Under the pieces are notes generated by a model, which ran no database searches, was not told the DNA's origin, and was given only the letters and a program-made list of their open reading frames with translations. Shown here in pieces: positions 44,389-64,000 of a stretch of DNA of 64,000 nucleotides (position 1 is the first letter of the stretch; each line of letters starts with the position of its first letter). The stretch spans positions 496,001 to 560,000 of the forward strand of contig JALIZF010001883.1 in NCBI GenBank assembly GCA_029948255.1, read 5' to 3'. The stretch comes from Telmatactis stephensoni. Lineage: Eukaryota; Cnidaria; Anthozoa; Actiniaria; Isophelliidae. Both the position numbers and the translations under genes were made by a program.

Positions 44389-44473
44389 TGAAAACCTTTT
44401 TCCACGTTGTAAAGGACTGATTTATAAGGGAATTAGATGATAGCGTGTGCCAACAAATGAACTGTAAATGGGT

Positions 44474-44479
44474 AATAAA
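44474..44479 (+). terminator. Poly(A) signal of ASS1
   Basis: AATAAA about 350 nt after the TAA stop; the first canonical hexamer downstream on the + strand. Confidence 0.6.
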
Positions 44480-44526
44480 AATGGCTTTGTGAAATACTCA
44501 GGAAATATAGTTTTCAGCGTAGATTT

Positions 44527-44599
44527 CAATCTCGTACCCAGAGCCTGCGTTCCTCTTGGTCAGCGACCGAGAGGAACGCAGGCTCTGGGTACGAGATTG
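44527..44599. repeat. Short near-perfect hairpin
   Basis: CAATCTCGTACCCAGAGCCTG pairs with CAGGCTCTGGGTACGAGATTG. The arms are about 33 nt with a tiny loop. GCCTGCGT/ACGCAGGC ends recur in the hairpin at 48496-48538, suggesting one family. Confidence 0.85.
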
Positions 44600-44611
44600 C
44601 GTAGATTTTAT

Positions 44612-45749
44612 CACAGGTAGCCCAAGCTCACTATTAGTGGCTATTTATAAGAGAATGTATGGCACTCAATATCACTCAAAATTTCTGTCTTAATTTTAAT
44701 AAAATTCCACGAGACTTCTAGAGTGTGCTGTTCATGCTTTCTTCTAACCTCTGAATGAGTTTCAGTGAAATTCGTCGATTTTTACTGCTCGCCCTAAGCC
44801 ACTCAAAAATGGAGAGAAGGTAGGAAGCGATGGCCGACTCGAAGCCATCATACTGCTCAACTCCAGTCCAAATATCTTCCCGAAAAATCGCTCTAGTTCA
44901 AAAATTCCTTCGCACAGGGTTGAAACGATAAATAAGCCACGTCCTCATGCCAGCCAAATCGAAGCAAACGCCTTTCCAAACGAGCCACGGGACTTGAACT
45001 TCAAAAACTGTTCGCTTACGAGGAAAAGAAAATGCGTGACTGAAAAAAGTTGTCACAACCAAACCGTTAAAAATTAGAGAGAGCCTGGGATCGAGCTACA
45101 ATTTCTACTTTGACGGACATATTTTAACAGTTCTAAAACCTTCGCTGCGGTGTTTTGAGATATTTTACAACCGTATTTGACTTCAAGAATCTTGTAATGT
45201 AGCTATATCTTCTTGGATTAGGAATAATATTTATCAAATTTGCCTAGCAAAGTAGTAGTTGTAGCTCGATCCCAGGCTCTCTCTATTTTTTAACGGTTTG
45301 GTTGTGACAACTTTTGTCGGTCACGCATTTTCTTCTCCTCGTAAGCGAGCATTTTTTGGAAGTTCAAGTCCCGTGGCTCGTTTGGAAAGGCGTTTGCTTC
45401 GATTTGGCTGGCATGAGGACGTGGCTTATTTATCGTTTCAACCCTGTGCGAAGGAATTTTTGAACTAGAGCGATTTTTCGGGAAGATATTTGGACTGGAG
45501 TTGAGCAGTATGATGGCTTCGAGTCGGCCATCGCTTCCTACCTTCTCTCCATTTTTGAGTGGCTTAGGGCGAGCAGTAAAAATCGACGAATTTCACTGAA
45601 ACTCATTCAGAGGTTAGAAGAAAGCATGAACAGCACACTCTAGAAGTCTCGTGGAATTTTATTAAAATTAAGACAGAAATTTTGAGTGATATTGAGTGCC
45701 ATACATTCTCTTATAAATAGCCACTAATAGTGAGCTTGGGCTACCTGTG
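44612..45749. mobile_element. 1.1-kb foldback transposon, same ends as 32457
   Basis: CACAGGTAGCCCAAGCTC to GAGCTTGGGCTACCTGTG with a 7-bp duplication ATTTTAT on both sides. The arms of nearly 500 bp are close to perfect reverse complements around a loop of roughly 150 bp (near 45110-45270). No transposase. Confidence 0.9.
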
Positions 45750-45929
45750 ATTTTATCAATACCTTGCTTCTTTCACTTGTTGCCGAACTATATTTCTCGT
45801 CGTGAATTTCCCCCATGTAAACTACATGTCGTTAAAATGGGACGGCAAACTCCATGAACTCATATTGGTTTGAATTAGACATGAAACTTGGACAATATAT
45901 TCTAGTGGGACCTGTTCTACCATTTTGGG

Positions 45930-46110
45930 TGGCAAGGGTGGTGTGGTGGTTCTCTTCTCTCGCCGTTGTGGTCCGGGTTCGAGTTCCGGCTTGGGCGATG
46001 GAACGTGAGTTTACTAGTTAGTCTGTCTTTGTCACGAGGGTTTTTCTCCGGTTGCTCCGGTTTTCCTTTCTCCTTAAACCAACACTGTTTCGATCAGACC
46101 ATGGTCACCA
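45930..46110 (+). repeat. tRNA-derived SINE
   Basis: Head GGTGTGGTGGTTCTCTTC, B box GGGTTCGAGTTCCGG, and a body with CACGAGGGTTTTTCTCCGG. It abuts the CACAGGCAACCC element on its right. Confidence 0.7.
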
Positions 46111-46119
46111 CGGTCAGAC

Positions 46120-46362
46120 CACAGGCAACCCAAGCTCAGTACTGGAGCCGTATGACTTGATTTTTGAGTTATGAAAAACTTTCAAAATTTCTTCAAGCGA
46201 GAAAAAAACTTCGTGGCTACAAAATGACATAATATCACTTCTCTTGTTGAGGTACGTTTATTCATGTAATTTTTTTTCTCGCTTGAAGAAATTTTGAAAG
46301 TTTTTCTGAACTCAAAAATTCAGTCAAACGGCTCTAGCTAGTCTGAGCTTGGGTTGCCTGTG
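46120..46362. mobile_element. Short member of the CACAGGYARCCCAAGCTC family
   Basis: CACAGGCAACCCAAGCTCAG to CTGAGCTTGGGTTGCCTGTG with arms containing GAAAAACTTTCAAAATTTC and its complement. No clear target duplication remains. Confidence 0.75.
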
Positions 46363-46910
46363 GTGGCAGCATTAGTGCCCCGCCACGCTGAACCGCATCC
46401 TTGTAATTCAGAAAAGACTAGCTCCCCTAGATCATTATCATACAAACTAAAAATGTCATTATCAAAAGACTCGTGTGAAGAAAACTTGTAAAATGTTTAC
46501 TATCCAGAAACGCGTCTTCTGTGTTGTGTAGTGTACGGTTACCCATATATGGCTCGGCGTTGAGCACCTCTTTAAATTATTTGGGGATATACAAATGAAT
46601 CACTAGTAAACAGAAAAACGAGGACATTAACGCAAAACACTAAACCATGCAACTAGTGCGTAGTGAATATTTCAGCCCTTGCCGGTACCGACACGGTTTC
46701 AGGCTCCAGGGGCCATGCTCCAGGGGTACGCTAGCACCTGAAACAAAGCTCCTTCGTGGAGCAGAATATTATATTCACCCCGCGAAATTTTCGATGACAT
46801 TTAACCTGTTAACTGGTTAGATATTCGAGAATATGATATCGCCTCGTTTTACCATGACCATTATCCAGTAGGAGTTACCCTGGGTACTGATCGCAGGTTA
46901 CAGTTCTGGT

Positions 46911-47625
46911 ATAGACAAGGCGCATTTTCGAAAAATCGGATACCTGGAAGCATTTTGGGGTAGAGGCTGGTAACATAACTATTCTAAACCAATTTTTCAT
47001 GCTGAATGCGAATATGACTGTTACCAAGACGTATTCTGCAATCCTATACGTGTAAATGATGTATTTTGTGAATTGCTACAGTCATTTCATACTAACGGCT
47101 TTTTCATGTAATTCCAAAAGTTCCCAAACTTAAAAACAATTACCATAGCTGGAAAGAGCACATCAAAATCAGTAAAACTGTGAAGTTTGAAGGATATCAG
47201 TTGAAAGATCAAGGAGATACGAATTTTCAAAAAACGAAATTTTGTATGAAAACACTTACAGTTATGCAAGAGATACAAACAAATTTCGATTTTTGAAAAT
47301 TCGTATCTCCTTGATTTTTCAACTGATATCCTTCAGACTTCACAGTTTTACTGATTTTGATATGCTCTTTCCAGCCATGGTCATTGTTTTTAAGTTTGGG
47401 AACTTTTGGAATTACATGAAAAAGCCGTTAGTATGAAATGACTGTAGCAATTCACAAAATACGTAATTTACAGTATACGATTGCAGAATACGTCTTGGTA
47501 ACAGTCATATTCGGATTCAGCATGAAAAATATAATTAGTTTCGAATAGTTATGTTACCAGCCTCTACCCCAAAATGCCTTCTGCACTTTTTGCGATTGAT
47601 TTTTTCAGTTTTGCGCCTTGTCTAT
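46911..47625. repeat. 0.7-kb inverted duplication
   Basis: ATAGACAAGGCGCA at the left pairs with TGCGCCTTGTCTAT at the right. The arms of about 330 bp meet near 47260 and produce the same peptide-like reading frame on both strands. One arm is also found inside the element at 35112-35900. Confidence 0.85.
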
Positions 47626-48495
47626 GGTGGCAATCGATAACCCTCACGTAAGTAAAGGTAGATGTGTGGCTGCGTTTGCTAAACTGGTTGCACTTGTGAA
47701 CTTTTGTCATGCAGATTACACACGGTGTTCTAGCAACAATCAAACAATTAAAGTTGTACTATCGTGATCATTGAGAGTTTCTAAACCATTCTTCTATTAA
47801 ACCACTTTGGCTTAGGCTAACATTATTCTAAAAGCTGCTAACAGATAGTGTGGTTTGAGCCACCCTTCCCATTAACCCTTTGCCCACTGGTAAGAAGTAA
47901 GTCTTTTTGATGAATTTAGAAATCGCGCTTCTTACCTCAAAACTGATGTCACCTCATCAAATCTTACATTTCTTTTTCTAGAATCGCGCTCCGCCATTTC
48001 GTGGATTCGCGATCGCACCTGGGCCCTTCTCTAGAGACACGATAACTTTACGGGTCCGTTAATTTACAGGAAAATACTGGAACGCACCGAACAGGCTTCC
48101 CGTATTAAAACATGCTTTTAAGTAAAATCACGGAAATTAAAAGTAGGCACGCTTCGAGAAACATCCGAAAACTTTATTGTGTAAAACTCACTTTATCTTG
48201 CAAAATTGTTGTCTTATTATAACCATCCTCGGGAACCCTGGCGCTCTCTTCTCGCTCCTAGAATTTTTTTCCCCCGAGGATGTATTATAATTAGTTGCCT
48301 TTATATCATACTCTTCATAAGACAACACTTTTCAACAACAACAACAGCAACAGCAACAACAACAAAATTTGGATATTTTATTTATTTAAAAAAATGAATA
48401 ATTAAAACGAAACGAAACGAAACGAAACGAAACAAAACAACAACAACAACAAAAAAAAAAACCAGTAACAAAAAGCCAGACAAAAAGCCAAATTG

Positions 48496-48538
48496 TAGCC
48501 TGCGTGCAGCCGGAAATTCCGGATGTGACGCAGGCTAC
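48496..48538. repeat. Short hairpin GTAGCCTGCGT...ACGCAGGCTAC
   Basis: 43-nt inverted repeat with an inner CCGGAAATTCCGG palindrome, about 110 bp upstream of the GPR107 start codon, so possibly in its promoter or 5' UTR. Confidence 0.75.
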
Positions 48539-48601
48539 CAAATTGAGGACCAAACCAGAATTTGGGTTACCTGTGTTCCTTGCCCAACCTCCCCAAATCC
48601 A

Positions 48602-48609
48602 TTACGTCA
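48602..48609 (+). promoter_or_regulatory. CRE/ATF-like site TTACGTCA near the GPR107 start
   Basis: TTACGTCA followed by a second CACGTC, 37 nt before the ATG. Close to the CREB/ATF consensus. It may lie in the 5' UTR or core promoter; function not shown. Confidence 0.25.
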
Positions 48610-48645
48610 TCACGTCCAAATCACCAGAAACGAGCAGCATTCAAA

Positions 48646-63391
<14,746 letters not shown>

Positions 63392-64000
63392 TATTACTAT
63401 TGAATACAATTTGTCTGAACTAGAAAATAATTGTTATAGTTATATAATGTTTATATTAAGTGATAGCTACATAACATAACTAGCGACCTGTCTCTGAAAA
63501 TGGTAACTGTCAGACCCAGTAACAATCATGTTGAAAGTTTACATTTGTTCCAGTCTATTTTATTTATGTTTTAGTTTACATGGGCAAGTTTACTTGTACT
63601 CCCATTTAGATTGGGGAGAACCTACATAGCACTCAGTTGATGTACTATATTCCTAAAAATAATGAATAACACATACAATGGTCGATAAAATGACAATAGA
63701 ATACAATAGTAAGACTATATTACATCAACTGAGATACTACAAATGTAGACATTTTAAATAGTCTCCTAAGTAGCTGCCAGAGTTTGTGTTTTGGGAAAAT
63801 ATAGCATTGCGTGACAACACAAACTGCGGCTGCATAGGAAACATATAAAAAGGCTCCATAAAACCAAGCCTATCAAGAAACTTGCCCCTGGAGACTAAGA
63901 TACCACCTTCATGTAATGTGACGTGTTGACCAACTTTTGGTCATTTTTAGAACTGCTTGTGTGCTTGCCACAAACCACTTATGCAAGCCAGAAATTTTAA
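63392..64000. other. GPR107 3' UTR and downstream DNA
   Basis: No gene is recognised. No canonical AATAAA lies close after the stop; GAATACA-type variants occur at about 63403 and 63698. AT-rich with no clear repeat. Confidence 0.5.

Larger units (their letters stand above)
44122..48645. other. ASS1-GPR107 intergenic region, mostly transposons
   Basis: No gene is recognised. It contains the ASS1 3' UTR, a 73-bp perfect hairpin (44527-44599), a 1.1-kb foldback (44612-45749), a SINE (45930-46110), a smaller related element (46120-46362), a 0.7-kb inverted duplication (46911-47625) and short AC/AAC repeats near 48335-48460. The stretch 47630-48330 shows nothing specific. Confidence 0.6.

Noticed and set aside
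47087..47436. Two similar 63-aa open frames on opposite strands
   Set aside because: They are the two arms of the 46911-47625 inverted duplication.

Overview
This window is animal nuclear DNA: AT-rich, intron-dense, full of short inverted-repeat transposons, and without bacterial operons. The protein matches and the transposon load suggest an anthozoan cnidarian (coral or sea-anemone type). I infer this from overall character and did not identify a species.

Four protein-coding genes are supported, all on the + strand. (1) 3120-24149: 38 exons of a KIF14-type mitotic kinesin, running from inside the motor domain to the C-terminus; the first coding exons lie upstream of the window or were not recognisable. 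(2) 25960 or 26092 to 26964: an intronless reading frame with a poly(A) signal, of unrecognised family. (3) 30877-44121: a complete argininosuccinate synthase (ASS1) in 17 exons, about 410 aa. (4) 48646-63391: a complete GPR107/GPR108-type Golgi seven-transmembrane protein in 19 exons, about 591 aa, with a furin-type RKRR site in its lumenal domain.

I followed every exon junction by codon phase. Two points break: a frame jump in KIF14 exon 36 (near 22005) and one extra T in a T5 run in ASS1 exon 14 (42778-42782). Both exons and the exons after them remain protein-like, so these look like assembly indels or allelic lesions rather than ordinary gene ends. Two introns, one in KIF14 and one in GPR107, are U12-type AT-AC introns with textbook donor and branch sites. 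One 70-nt KIF14 intron is GC-AG.

The rest is introns and intergenic DNA filled by non-autonomous DNA transposons (several with clear target-site duplications), tRNA-derived SINE copies, one LINE tail, large foldbacks, and microsatellites or minisatellites. Notable repeats are three 278-bp elements in KIF14 introns with perfect 7-bp duplications, a 22-bp minisatellite present in opposite orientations in ASS1 and GPR107 introns, and a 15-nt hairpin core (CGAGCCGTAGGCGAG) shared by two hairpins whose arms differ.

The genes do not form a pathway: KIF14 acts in cytokinesis, ASS1 in arginine/citrulline metabolism, and GPR107 in Golgi/endosome trafficking. The ASS1-GPR107 neighbourhood recalls the human 9q34 linkage of the same two genes. 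I found no clearly new biological system; the strongest leads are the U12 introns, the young transposon family, the shared hairpin core and the orphan gene.
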